64,000 bases of DNA, taken from Thauera sp. GDN1. Its GTDB lineage: Bacteria > Pseudomonadota > Gammaproteobacteria > Burkholderiales > Rhodocyclaceae. Positions 25,591 to 36,648 of the stretch are shown one piece after another; the stretch's first letter is position 1; every line of letters begins with the position of its first letter. The stretch spans positions 1,550,001 to 1,614,000 of the forward strand of contig NZ_CP097870.1 in the NCBI RefSeq assembly GCF_029223545.1. Direction: 5' to 3'. Position numbers and translations under genes: made by a program. The notes under the pieces are model-generated. The model saw only the letters and a list, made by a program, of their open reading frames with translations, had not been told where the DNA came from and did no database searches.

Positions 25591-27612
25591 ATGATGGACA
25601 TGCAGACTCTTTATCTCCTCGTGCCGCTGGCGCCGCTGGCCGGCGCCATCCTCGCGGGCCTCTTCGGCAAGCAGATCGGGCGCGCGGGCGCGCACGTCGT
25701 CACCATCCTCGGCGTGGCGGTTGCGTTCGCGCTGTCGGTGGTGATCTATCAGGACGTCGCCGCGGGCAACACCTTCAACGGTACGGTCTATACTTGGATG
25801 CAGGCGGGCGGCATCAACTTCGAGGTCGGCTTCCAGATCGACTCGCTGACCGTGATGATGATGCTGGTGGTGACCTTCGTGTCGCTGATGGTACACATCT
25901 ACACCATCGGCTACATGTCCGAGGACCCCGGCTACCAGCGCTTCTTCAGCTACATCTCGCTGTTCACCTTCTCGATGCTGATGCTGGTGATGTCGAACAA
26001 CTTCCTCCAGCTGTTCTTCGGCTGGGAGGCGGTTGGCCTGGTGTCCTACCTGCTGATCGGCTTCTGGTACGAGCGCCCGACCGCGATCTACGCCAACATG
26101 AAGGCCTTCCTGGTCAACCGCGTGGGCGACTTCGGCTTCCTACTCGGCATCGGCCTGATCGTCGCGTACACCGGCAGCCTCAACTACCAGGAAGTGTTCG
26201 CCAAGGCGCAGGAGCTGTCGGTGACGGAGATGGCGGTGACCGGCTGGCCGCTGCTGACCGCGATCTGCATCTGCCTGTTCATCGGCGCGATGGGCAAGTC
26301 GGCCCAGGTGCCGCTGCACGTGTGGCTGCCCGATTCGATGGAAGGCCCGACCCCGATTTCCGCGCTGATCCACGCCGCGACCATGGTGACCGCCGGCATC
26401 TTCATGGTGGCGCGCATGTCGCCGCTGTTCGAGCTGTCGGACACCGCACTGTCCTTCGTGCTGGTGATCGGCGCCACCACCGCGCTGTTCATGGGTTTCC
26501 TCGGCATCGTGCAGAACGACATCAAGCGCGTGGTCGCCTACTCGACGCTGTCGCAGCTCGGCTACATGACCGTGGCGCTGGGCGTGTCGGCCTACTCGGC
26601 GGCGGTGTTCCACCTGATGACGCACGCCTTCTTCAAGGCCCTGCTGTTCCTCGGTGCCGGCTCTGTGATCATCGGCATGCACCACGACCAGGACATGCGC
26701 AACATGGGCGGCCTGCGCAAGTACATGCCGATCACCTGGATCACTTCGCTGCTCGGTTCCCTGGCGCTGATCGGCTTCCCGTTCTTCTCCGGCTTCTACT
26801 CGAAGGACTCGATCATCGAGGCGGTGCATGCCTCGACCATCCCGGGTGCCGGCTATGCGCTGTTCTGCGTGCTGCTGGGCGTGTTCGTGACCGCGTTCTA
26901 CTCCTTCCGCATGTACTTCCTGGTCTTCCACGGCGAGGAGCGCTTCGGCAAGGCGCACGAGCATCACGAACACCACGGCGATCATGACGACGAGGAGCCT
27001 TCGGCGGATCATCACCACGGCCTGGCGCCGGGGCAGAAGCCGCACGAGTCGCCCTGGGTCGTGACCCTGCCTCTGGTGCTGCTGGCCGTGCCCTCGGTGT
27101 TGATCGGCTTCTTCACCATCGACGCGATGCTGTTCGGGGAGTGGTTCAAGGGCGTGATCTTCGTCGGCGACAACCACGCCGGCCTCAAGGAGCTTGCGGC
27201 CAACTACCACGGTCCGGTGGCGATGGCGATCCACGGCCTGCAGACCGCGCCGTTCTGGCTGGCGATGGGTGGTGTCGCGCTGTCCTGGTTCTTCTACATG
27301 AAGCGTCCGGACATCCCGGCGGCGATCCAGCGCACCTTCAAGCCGATCCACAGCCTGCTCGAGAACAAGTACTTCTTCGATCGCTTCAACGAGATCTTCT
27401 TCGCCGGCGGCGCGCGCGCGCTCGGCACGGGGCTGTGGAAGGCGGGCGACCAGGGCCTGATCGACGGCGTCGCGGTCAATGGCACGGCCAGGCTGGTGGG
27501 TTGGGTTGCGCAGATGTCGCGCCTGTTCCAGACCGGACACCTGTACCAGTACGCCTTCATGATGATCATCGGCGTGTTCATCCTGCTCACCTACTGGTTC
27601 AACCGGGGTTGA
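25591..27612 (+). CDS. nuoL: NADH-quinone oxidoreductase subunit L
   Basis: This 673-residue antiporter-like subunit (ND5 type) is the distal proton pump. The key Glu/Lys path is visible in FFGWEAVGLVSYLLIGFWYE, GAMGKSAQVPLHVWLPDSMEGPTP and AATMVTAGIFM. The C-terminal lateral helix region (ending LLTYWFNRG) is present. Residues ~456-476 form a cytoplasm-facing loop with nine His and several acidic residues, a possible metal-binding insertion. Start ATGs at 25591, 25594 and 25600 are all possible; I kept the first. Confidence 0.96.
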   Translation: MMDMQTLYLLVPLAPLAGAILAGLFGKQIGRAGAHVVTILGVAVAFALSVVIYQDVAAGNTFNGTVYTWMQAGGINFEVGFQIDSLTVMMMLVVTFVSLMVHIYTIGYMSEDPGYQRFFSYISLFTFSMLMLVMSNNFLQLFFGWEAVGLVSYLLIGFWYERPTAIYANMKAFLVNRVGDFGFLLGIGLIVAYTGSLNYQEVFAKAQELSVTEMAVTGWPLLTAICICLFIGAMGKSAQVPLHVWLPDSMEGPTPISALIHAATMVTAGIFMVARMSPLFELSDTALSFVLVIGATTALFMGFLGIVQNDIKRVVAYSTLSQLGYMTVALGVSAYSAAVFHLMTHAFFKALLFLGAGSVIIGMHHDQDMRNMGGLRKYMPITWITSLLGSLALIGFPFFSGFYSKDSIIEAVHASTIPGAGYALFCVLLGVFVTAFYSFRMYFLVFHGEERFGKAHEHHEHHGDHDDEEPSADHHHGLAPGQKPHESPWVVTLPLVLLAVPSVLIGFFTIDAMLFGEWFKGVIFVGDNHAGLKELAANYHGPVAMAIHGLQTAPFWLAMGGVALSWFFYMKRPDIPAAIQRTFKPIHSLLENKYFFDRFNEIFFAGGARALGTGLWKAGDQGLIDGVAVNGTARLVGWVAQMSRLFQTGHLYQYAFMMIIGVFILLTYWFNRG

Positions 27613-27686
27613 GTCGGGCACGCGGCAACGGAAACACATAACAAGATCGAACGCGCCGCGTGCGGCGCACTGAACGGAAAGCAACG

Positions 27687-29168
27687 ATGACGGACATTCC
27701 TCTCCTCAGTCTGGCGATCTGGGTACCGATTCTCGGTGGCCTGCTGGTGCTTGCGACCGGCTCGGATCGCAACGCCCCGCTGGCGCGCATGATCGCCTTC
27801 GTGGTCGCCGTGGCTGCCTTCGTCGTGACGATTCCGCTCTACACCGGCTTCGACACCACGACCAGCGCGATGCAGTTCGTCGAGCTGACCTCCTGGGTGC
27901 CGCGCTTCAACATCAACTACCACCTCGGGGTCGATGGGCTGTCGGTGCTGTTCGTGCTCCTCAACGCCTTCATCACCATCCTCGTGGTGATGGCGGGCTG
28001 GCAGGTCATCCAGGACAAGGTCGCGCAGTACATGGCCGCCTTCCTGATCATGTCGGGCCTGATGAACGGCATCTTTTCCGCACTCGACGGCGTGCTGTTC
28101 TACGTCTTCTTCGAGGCTTCGCTGATCCCGCTGTACCTGATCATCGGCATCTGGGGCGGCGCCAACCGCGTGTATGCGGCGATCAAGTTCTTCCTCTACA
28201 CCCTGCTCGGCTCGCTGCTGATGCTGATCGCGCTGCTGTACCTGTTCATGCAGTCGGGCGGCAGCTTCAGCATCCTCGACTGGCATCAGCTGCCGCTGCC
28301 GATCGAGCCGCAGATCCTGATCTTCCTCGCCTTCCTGATCGCCTTCGGCGTCAAGGTGCCGATGTGGCCGGTGCACACCTGGCTGCCCGACGCCCACGTC
28401 GAGGCGCCCACCGGCGGTTCGGTTGTACTGGCCGCGATCGCCCTGAAGCTCGGCGCCTACGGTTTCCTGCGCTTCTCGCTGCCGATCGTGCCGGACGCCG
28501 CGCAGCAGCTCGCGCCGCTGGTGATCACGCTGTCGCTGATCGCGGTGGTGTACATCGGCTTCGTCGCCCTGGTGCAGGCCGACATGAAGAAGCTTGTCGC
28601 CTATTCGTCGATCTCGCACATGGGCTTCGTGACCCTGGGCTTCTTCATGTTCAACCCGCTCGGCGTGGAAGGCGCGCTGGTGCAGATGATCTCGCACGGC
28701 TTCGTGTCGGGTGCGATGTTCCTGTGCATCGGCGTGCTCTACGATCGCATGCATTCGCGCCAGATCGCCGACTACGGCGGGGTGGTGAACACCATGCCGA
28801 AGTTCGCCGCGTTCTTCATGCTGTTCGCGATGGCCAACTCCGGCCTGCCGGCCACCTCCGGCTTCGTCGGCGAGTTCATGGTCGTGCTCGGCGCGGTGCA
28901 GTACAACTTCTGGATCGGTTTCGTGGCTGCAACCACCCTGATCCTGGGCGCGGCCTACTCGCTGTGGATGTACAAGCGCGTCGTGTTCGGCAAGATCGCG
29001 AACAAGCACGTCGCCGAGCTCGAGGACATCAACGGTCGCGAGTTCGCCTTCCTCGCGATCCTCGCCGCCTGCGTGCTGGCGATGGGCCTGTATCCCTTCC
29101 CCTTCACCGAAGTGATGCACGCCTCGGTCAACGAACTCCTGCGGCATGTTGCCGTGAGCAAGCTCTGA
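27687..29168 (+). CDS. nuoM: NADH-quinone oxidoreductase subunit M
   Basis: The 493-residue ND4-type antiporter-like pump subunit has about 14 helices. Conserved proton-path segments are FYVFFEASLIPLYLIIGIWG (Glu), KVPMWPVHTWLPDAHVEAP (Lys) and KKLVAYSSISHMGFV. The ATG at 27687 gives MTDIPLLSLAIW; nine further upstream codons would be hydrophilic and unconserved. Confidence 0.96.
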   Translation: MTDIPLLSLAIWVPILGGLLVLATGSDRNAPLARMIAFVVAVAAFVVTIPLYTGFDTTTSAMQFVELTSWVPRFNINYHLGVDGLSVLFVLLNAFITILVVMAGWQVIQDKVAQYMAAFLIMSGLMNGIFSALDGVLFYVFFEASLIPLYLIIGIWGGANRVYAAIKFFLYTLLGSLLMLIALLYLFMQSGGSFSILDWHQLPLPIEPQILIFLAFLIAFGVKVPMWPVHTWLPDAHVEAPTGGSVVLAAIALKLGAYGFLRFSLPIVPDAAQQLAPLVITLSLIAVVYIGFVALVQADMKKLVAYSSISHMGFVTLGFFMFNPLGVEGALVQMISHGFVSGAMFLCIGVLYDRMHSRQIADYGGVVNTMPKFAAFFMLFAMANSGLPATSGFVGEFMVVLGAVQYNFWIGFVAATTLILGAAYSLWMYKRVVFGKIANKHVAELEDINGREFAFLAILAACVLAMGLYPFPFTEVMHASVNELLRHVAVSKL

Positions 29169-29218
29169 GCGCGATTCAGCGCAAGCGCCCGAGAGACTCT
29201 TAACGGACTGGTCAGAAG

Positions 29219-30688
29219 ATGAATTTCGTCGTCCCCGACTTCTACCCCGCAGCGGCCGAGATCTTCGTGGCCGTCATGGCCCTGGTGATCATGCTGGCGA
29301 GCACCTTCGCGCGCAGCATCGCCCGCAACCTGTCCTACTTCCTGACGCAGGCGACCCTGGTCGCTGCGGCCTTCATCACCATCTACACGATGGAAGGCGA
29401 GGTGGTGCACACCTTCAACAATCTGTTCATCAGCGACCTGATGGGCGATTTCCTGAAGCTGATGATCTACTTCTCCACCGCCATCGCGTTGCTCTACGGC
29501 CGCGGCTACATGGCCGATCGCAAGATCGACAAGCCCGAGTACTACCTGCTCGCGCTACTGATGACGCTGGGCATGATGGTGATGGTGACCGCCAACCACA
29601 TGCTGCCGATGTATATCGGCCTCGAGATGATGTCGCTGGCGCTGTACACGATGGTGGCCTTCGATCGCGATTCCGCGCGCTCGACCGAGGCGGCGATGAA
29701 GTACTTCGTCCTCGGCGCGCTGGCCTCGGGCCTGCTGCTTTACGGCATGTCGATGGTCTATGGGGCGACCGGCACGCTCGAGTTCTCGGCCATCGCCCAG
29801 GCGATCTACAACCAGTCGGCGAACCAGACCGTGCTGATGTTCGGCCTCGTCTTCCTGGTCGCCGGCATCTGCTTCAAGCTCGGCGTGGTGCCCTTCCACA
29901 TGTGGGTGCCCGACGTCTATCAGGGCGCCCCGACCGCGGTGACCCTGGTCATCGCCACCGCGCCCAAGCTGGCCGCGTTCGCGATGGCGGTCCGCCTGCT
30001 GATCTGGGCGCTGTTCGACATCGCCGAGGAATGGCAGCTGATGCTGATGCTGGTGGCGGCAGCCTCGATCGTGCTGGGCAACCTGGCCGCGATCGCGCAG
30101 CAGAACATCAAGCGCATGCTGGCCTACTCCGGTATCTCGCACATGGGCTTCGTGCTGCTCGGCCTGCTCGCCGGCGTGGTCGAGGGCGATCGCCACTTCG
30201 CGCTCAACGCCTACAGCTCGGCGATGTTCTACGCCGTGTCCTACGTGATCATGAGCCTGGCGTCATTCGGCATGGTCATCCTGCTGTCGCGTGCCGGTTT
30301 CGAAGCGGAGAACCTCGACGACTTCAAGGGCCTCAACAAGCGCAGCTCCTGGTACGCGCTGATGATGCTGTTCGTGATGTTCTCGATGGCTGGCGTGCCC
30401 TTCTTCATCGGCTTCTTCGCCAAGCTGTCGGTGCTGCAGGCGGTGGTTGCCGCAGGCTACTTCTGGCTCGCCGTGCTGGCGGTGGTGATGTCGGTGATCG
30501 GCGCGTTCTACTACCTGCGCGTGGTCAAGCTGATGTACTTCGACGAGCCGGTCGATGCCTCGCCGATCAGTGCGCCGGCCGAGGTGCGCGTGATGCTGTC
30601 GGCGAACGGCATCGCCATCGCCGCGCTGGGTCTCGCGCCGCAGATGCTGATGTCGGTGTGCGCCTACGCGCTGCTCGGATCGCTCTGA
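29219..30688 (+). CDS. nuoN: NADH-quinone oxidoreductase subunit N
   Basis: Last gene of the complex I operon; the 489-residue ND2-type antiporter-like subunit has about 14 helices. Family features include [40 protein letters not shown] and [19 protein letters not shown] perfect 17-bp hairpin 28 bp past its stop closes the operon. Confidence 0.96.
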   Translation: MNFVVPDFYPAAAEIFVAVMALVIMLASTFARSIARNLSYFLTQATLVAAAFITIYTMEGEVVHTFNNLFISDLMGDFLKLMIYFSTAIALLYGRGYMADRKIDKPEYYLLALLMTLGMMVMVTANHMLPMYIGLEMMSLALYTMVAFDRDSARSTEAAMKYFVLGALASGLLLYGMSMVYGATGTLEFSAIAQAIYNQSANQTVLMFGLVFLVAGICFKLGVVPFHMWVPDVYQGAPTAVTLVIATAPKLAAFAMAVRLLIWALFDIAEEWQLMLMLVAAASIVLGNLAAIAQQNIKRMLAYSGISHMGFVLLGLLAGVVEGDRHFALNAYSSAMFYAVSYVIMSLASFGMVILLSRAGFEAENLDDFKGLNKRSSWYALMMLFVMFSMAGVPFFIGFFAKLSVLQAVVAAGYFWLAVLAVVMSVIGAFYYLRVVKLMYFDEPVDASPISAPAEVRVMLSANGIAIAALGLAPQMLMSVCAYALLGSL

Positions 30689-30716
30689 GCGCGTCGGACG
30701 GCAACAGGCAGTTCCC

Positions 30717-30752
30717 GCAAACTGGCCATCGTGTTCACGATGGCCAGTTTGC
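30717..30752 (+). terminator. Perfect 17-bp hairpin after nuoN
   Basis: Arms 30717-30733 (GCAAACTGGCCATCGTG) and 30736-30752 are exact reverse complements with only TT between them. The right arm ends GTTTGC and is followed by CGTTAACC, without a clean T-run. Its position at the end of the 14-gene operon favours a termination or 3'-end stabilising role. Confidence 0.7.
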
Positions 30753-30849
30753 CGTTAACCGGTCGGTGACTTCCGACACCCGCGAACCTTGCCGGCGCGG
30801 GTCGGATCAGGCGAGGCCCGCACGGGATCGTGGGGCAGAGGATGAAGGA

Positions 30850-31401
30850 ATGAGCAGCAAGCACGACGACCCCTTGCACGAACAGGCGCTCGAGTCGGAA
30901 CAGGTCTTCGACGGTGCGCTCCTGAAGGTGTGGCGCGACCGCGTGCGCCTGCCGGACGGCGGCGAGAGCGTGCGGGAGTACATCCGCCATCCCGGCGCCG
31001 TGGTCGTGGTGGCCCAGCTCGACGATGGCTCGCTGTTGTTCGAGCGCCAGTTCCGCTATCCGCTCGGGCGCGCCTTCCTCGAACTGCCCGCCGGCAAGAT
31101 CGATGCGGGCGAGGACATCCTCGCGTGCGCGGTGCGCGAGCTGCGCGAGGAGACCGGCTACGAGGCCGGGGACTGGCGGCACGTGGGGGTGATGCATCCC
31201 TGCATCGGCTACTCGGACGAGCGCATCGAGATCTTCGTGGCGCGCGAACTGAGGCATGTCGGCCACGCCTGGGACGACGGGGAGTTCCTCGAAGTCCTGC
31301 ACCTTTCGGTCGATGCGGTCGAGGCCGGCATTCGCAGCGGCGAGATCACCGACGCCAAGACCGTCACCGCCTTCTACAGGGCCTTGCCCTTCATCCGCTG
31401 A
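30850..31401 (+). CDS. nudF: ADP-ribose pyrophosphatase (Nudix hydrolase)
   Basis: This 183-residue cytoplasmic hydrolase probably cleaves ADP-ribose to AMP and ribose-5-phosphate. The full Nudix box (G-x5-E-x7-REUxEExGU) spans the stretch from GKIDAGED to RELREETGY. The upstream FLELPAG segment and the downstream proline-free SDERIEIFVAREL loop are typical of ADP-ribose-specific members. GAGG at 30838-30841 is 8 nt before the ATG. It stands before nadE, so NAD breakdown and synthesis enzymes are adjacent. The exact substrate is inferred from the subfamily. Confidence 0.88.
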   Translation: MSSKHDDPLHEQALESEQVFDGALLKVWRDRVRLPDGGESVREYIRHPGAVVVVAQLDDGSLLFERQFRYPLGRAFLELPAGKIDAGEDILACAVRELREETGYEAGDWRHVGVMHPCIGYSDERIEIFVARELRHVGHAWDDGEFLEVLHLSVDAVEAGIRSGEITDAKTVTAFYRALPFIR

Positions 31402-31495
31402 AGGGTCGGCTTGCGGGCCGGGCAGGGGCGGACGCATCGGCCATCGCAGCGCGTTGCGGCGAACCCATGTCCGCTCCCTGCCGCGGGATGCGGCC

Positions 31496-31523
31496 TTCCG
31501 CGGCGGCGTCGACGCGGTATAGT
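31496..31523 (+). promoter_or_regulatory. Possible promoter directly before nadE
   Basis: TTCCGC (31496-31501), a 16-bp spacer and TATAGT (31518-31523). The -10 box ends only 8 nt before the nadE ATG, which would give an almost leaderless mRNA; nadE also lacks a Shine-Dalgarno sequence. Confidence 0.45.
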
Positions 31524-31531
31524 TTCGCCCC

Positions 31532-33160
31532 ATGAACGCACACCCACACTCTCCCGTTTCGATCGCCGTCGCACAGCTCAACCTGACGGTGGGGGACCTG
31601 GCCGGCAACGCCGACCGGATCATCGCCGCCATCGGGGAGGCGCGTGCCGCCGGCGCCGACCTGCTGCTGACGCCCGAGCTCGCGCTGTCGGGTTATCCCC
31701 CGGAGGACCTGCTGCTGCGGCCGGACTTCTATCGCGCCTGCAGCCGCGAGACCGCACGCATCGCCGCCGCCGCGCAGGGCATCGTCGTGGTGCTCGGTCA
31801 TCCGGCCGAGGACGGCTACGAGCGCTACAACGCCGCCTCGGTGCTGCGCGAAGGCAAGGTGATCGCCCGCTATCACAAGAGCCTGCTGCCGAACTACGAG
31901 GTGTTCGACGAGGAGCGCTACTTCGAGGCCGGGAATGCCGCCTGCGTGTTCGAATGCAGGGGCGTGCGCTTCGGCGTCAACATCTGTGCGGACGTATGGG
32001 AGCCCGCGCCGGCCGCGGCCGCGCTCGCCGCCGGCGCGCAGGTGCTGCTGGCGCTCAACGCCTCGCCCTACCACATGAACAAGCAGGTGCAACGCCTGCA
32101 GGTGCTGCGCGACCGGGTGCGCGAGACCGGGCTGCCGGTGTTGTATTGCAACATGGTCGGCGGCCAGGACGAGCTGGTGTTCGACGGCGCGTCCTTCGCC
32201 CTCGATCGCGATGGTGCGCTGTGCTACCAGGCCGAAAGCTTCGTCGAGCGCGTCGAGGTGCTGCGCTACGAGGCTGGCGCCTGGCTGGGCGGCGGCATGG
32301 CGCAGGCGCGCACGCTGGAGGCCGAGGCCTACGAGGCGCTCCGCGTCGGGGTGCGCGACTACCTCGGCAAGAACCATTTTCCCGGCGCGATCATCGGCCT
32401 GTCGGGCGGCATCGACTCGGCGCTGACGCTGGCGATCGCGGTGGACGCTCTCGGCGCGGACCGGGTGCGTGCGGTGATGATGCCTTCGCCGTACACCGCG
32501 CAGATGAGCCTGGACGATTCGCGTGAGATGGTGCGCCGCCTCGGCGTGCGCTACGACGAGATCCCGATCGAGCCGGCGATGAAGGTCTTCGCCGACCTGC
32601 TCGCCCCCCAGTTCGCCGGGCTGCCCGCCGACACCACCGAGGAGAACCTGCAGGCACGCATCCGCGGCATGATCCTGATGGCGCTGTCGAACAAGAGCGG
32701 CGCGATCGTGCTGACCACCGGCAACAAGAGCGAGATGGCGACCGGCTACGCCACCCTGTACGGCGACATGGCGGGCGGTTTCGCGGTGCTCAAGGACCTC
32801 TACAAGACCCTTGTGTTCCGCCTGTCGAACTGGCGCAACACGGTGAGCCCGGTGATTCCGCAGAACATCATCGATCGTCCGCCCTCGGCCGAGCTCAAGC
32901 CCGATCAGAAGGACCAGGACAGCCTGCCGCCCTACGACATGCTCGACGCCATCATCGAGGCCTACATGGAGCGCGACCAGTCGCCGCGCGAGATCATCGC
33001 CGCCGGCTTCCCGGAGGCCGAGGTCCGGCGCACCGTGACGCTGCTCAAGCGCAACGAGTACAAGCGCCGCCAGGCCCCGGTGGGCATCCGGGTCACGCAG
33101 CGCGGCTTCGGCAGGGACTGGCGTTATCCGATAACATCCCGTTACCAGGACGAGTTCTGA
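31532..33160 (+). CDS. nadE: Glutamine-dependent NAD+ synthetase
   Basis: This 542-residue two-domain enzyme amidates nicotinate adenine dinucleotide to NAD, taking ammonia from glutamine. The N-terminal nitrilase-type glutaminase has the triad Glu49 (TPELALSGY), Lys116 (YHKSLLPNYE) and Cys152 (NICADVWEP). The synthetase domain has the PP-loop SGGIDSAL (291-298) and TTGNKSEMATGY. The ATG at 31532 has no visible ribosome site but is placed by homology to MNAxxxSxxIAVAQLNLTVGD. glnB follows after 18 bp. Confidence 0.96.
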   Translation: MNAHPHSPVSIAVAQLNLTVGDLAGNADRIIAAIGEARAAGADLLLTPELALSGYPPEDLLLRPDFYRACSRETARIAAAAQGIVVVLGHPAEDGYERYNAASVLREGKVIARYHKSLLPNYEVFDEERYFEAGNAACVFECRGVRFGVNICADVWEPAPAAAALAAGAQVLLALNASPYHMNKQVQRLQVLRDRVRETGLPVLYCNMVGGQDELVFDGASFALDRDGALCYQAESFVERVEVLRYEAGAWLGGGMAQARTLEAEAYEALRVGVRDYLGKNHFPGAIIGLSGGIDSALTLAIAVDALGADRVRAVMMPSPYTAQMSLDDSREMVRRLGVRYDEIPIEPAMKVFADLLAPQFAGLPADTTEENLQARIRGMILMALSNKSGAIVLTTGNKSEMATGYATLYGDMAGGFAVLKDLYKTLVFRLSNWRNTVSPVIPQNIIDRPPSAELKPDQKDQDSLPPYDMLDAIIEAYMERDQSPREIIAAGFPEAEVRRTVTLLKRNEYKRRQAPVGIRVTQRGFGRDWRYPITSRYQDEF

Positions 33161-33517
<357 letters not shown>

Positions 33518-33528
33518 GCCTTTTCGCG

Positions 33529-33557
33529 TCCCGGCGCCGCGCTGCCGGCGCCCGGGA
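33529..33557. terminator. GC hairpin between convergent glnB and smr
   Basis: TCCCGGCGCC (33529-33538) pairs with GGCGCC plus GGGA (33547-33557), with one bulged C and an 8-nt loop. It fills the 47-bp gap between the converging genes, so it may end both transcripts, though no T-run is seen. Confidence 0.5.
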
Positions 33558-33564
33558 ATCACGC

Positions 33565-34653
33565 TCAGCGTTGTGCGGCGTTCTGCGCGCGCAACAGCAC
33601 CAGCAGTGCGCCGCCGCCGCCGTCGTGCGGACCGGCCTGGCAGAAGCACAGGATTTCCTCGCGCTGGGCGAGCCAGCCGCGCGATAGCTGCTTCAGGATC
33701 GAGACCTTGCCCGGCGAGCCGTGGCCCTTGCCGTGGATCACGCGGATGCAGCGCTTGCCCTGGGCGAGCGCGTCGTGCAGGAACTGCGCCAGGGCCGCGC
33801 GCGCTTCGTCGCGGGTGAGGCCGTGAAGGTCGATCTGGCCCTGGAGCACCCAGCGCCCGCGACGCAGGTCGGTCAGCACCCGGCGCGGCAGGCCGGGGCG
33901 GAGGAAGGCGGCTTCCTCGCCCATGTCGAGGCGGTCCTCGAAGGTCAGCGGCGCCGCCAGGGACTCGTCCAGGGCCGCACGCTCGTCGGCCTCGCGCTTG
34001 ATCGGCGCCGGCAGCGGCGGCGGGCGCTCCAGTTCCACCCGGTTGCGGTCGCCGACCGGTCGCGCATCGCCGATCACGCTGCGGAACAGCGCCGACGGAT
34101 CGGCGAGATCCGCGTCCGGCGGCAGCACGATCGCGTCCGGACGCTGGACGGCCGCCGGGCGTGCGGTGCCGGGCTGACGGATTGCGTGGCGCAAAGCGGT
34201 GTCCAGTTCGACGCGCCCGCTGTCGCACAGCGGCATCACGCCCTCGTAGGCGAGGCGCAGCGGGTCGGATTCGCTTCGCGCCGGTCGCGCCGGCTCGGCC
34301 GCTTCATCGTCGACGTGCGCGGCGCGCGGCTTGGGGGCGGGGCGTGGGCGTTCGATCTCGACGCGGTCGCCGCCGCGCACCGGGAGCACCGAGCCTGCGG
34401 CCTTGCGGAACAGCTCGAGGTCGGCGGCGTCGAGTGCCGCTTCGCTCGGGGCCTTGGCGGCGTTCGGCGCCTCTTCCTCGAGTTTGTGGCGGATGCGCTT
34501 GGCCGGGGCGGGCGCGGCGGGCGCCTGCTCGTTTGCGCCGTGCAGGCGGGCGCGCAGGCCGGCGAACGGATTGTTCACCGGCGCCTTGTCGGCCGCCTGG
34601 CTGGTGCCTCGTGCGGTCTCGCCGGCTTGTGCCCTGGCCGTGCGGCGCCCCAT
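33565..34653 (-). CDS. Smr-domain protein with extended, repeat-bearing N-terminus
   Basis: The last ~95 of 362 residues form a small MutS-related (Smr) domain with QIDLHGLT (273-280) and VIHGKGHGS, the motifs linked to nicking endonuclease or RNA-cleaving activity in the family. The N-terminal ~245 residues are Pro/Ala/Arg-rich. They carry three versions of the short element that usually occurs once before Smr domains: DLELFRKAAGSVLPV..RVEIERP (79-103), DPLRLAYEGVMPL..RVELD (130-151) and DPSALFRSVIGDARPV..RVELERP (185-211). Usual single-domain Smr proteins are ~190-240 residues. The ATG at 34653 is 8 bp after the trxB stop. Cellular role unknown. Confidence 0.85.
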   Translation of the reverse strand: MGRRTARAQAGETARGTSQAADKAPVNNPFAGLRARLHGANEQAPAAPAPAKRIRHKLEEEAPNAAKAPSEAALDAADLELFRKAAGSVLPVRGGDRVEIERPRPAPKPRAAHVDDEAAEPARPARSESDPLRLAYEGVMPLCDSGRVELDTALRHAIRQPGTARPAAVQRPDAIVLPPDADLADPSALFRSVIGDARPVGDRNRVELERPPPLPAPIKREADERAALDESLAAPLTFEDRLDMGEEAAFLRPGLPRRVLTDLRRGRWVLQGQIDLHGLTRDEARAALAQFLHDALAQGKRCIRVIHGKGHGSPGKVSILKQLSRGWLAQREEILCFCQAGPHDGGGGALLVLLRAQNAAQR

Positions 34654-34661
34654 CGCGATGC

Positions 34662-36507
<1,846 letters not shown>

Positions 36508-36574
36508 GCCCCGTACGGGCGTTGCCCGCGGGCCACCGGCTGCAGCGCATGACGGCTTTGTGAGCAGGCGCAAC

Positions 36575-36609
36575 ATCGGCCGCGGTCGATGCGGCCGATC
36601 CCGTATAAT
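36575..36609 (+). promoter_or_regulatory. ftsK promoter -10 with overlapping upstream palindrome
   Basis: A perfect TATAAT (36604-36609) lies 39 bp before the ftsK ATG. Immediately upstream, ATCGGCCGC (36575-36583) and GCGGCCGAT (36591-36599) form perfect 9-bp arms with a 7-bp spacer, covering the place where a -35 box should be. It may be an operator or the terminator of the regulator gene. Confidence 0.5.
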
Positions 36610-36648
36610 CCAGCGGTTGTTTCACTCTGGCCGCCTGGTCGCAACGCA

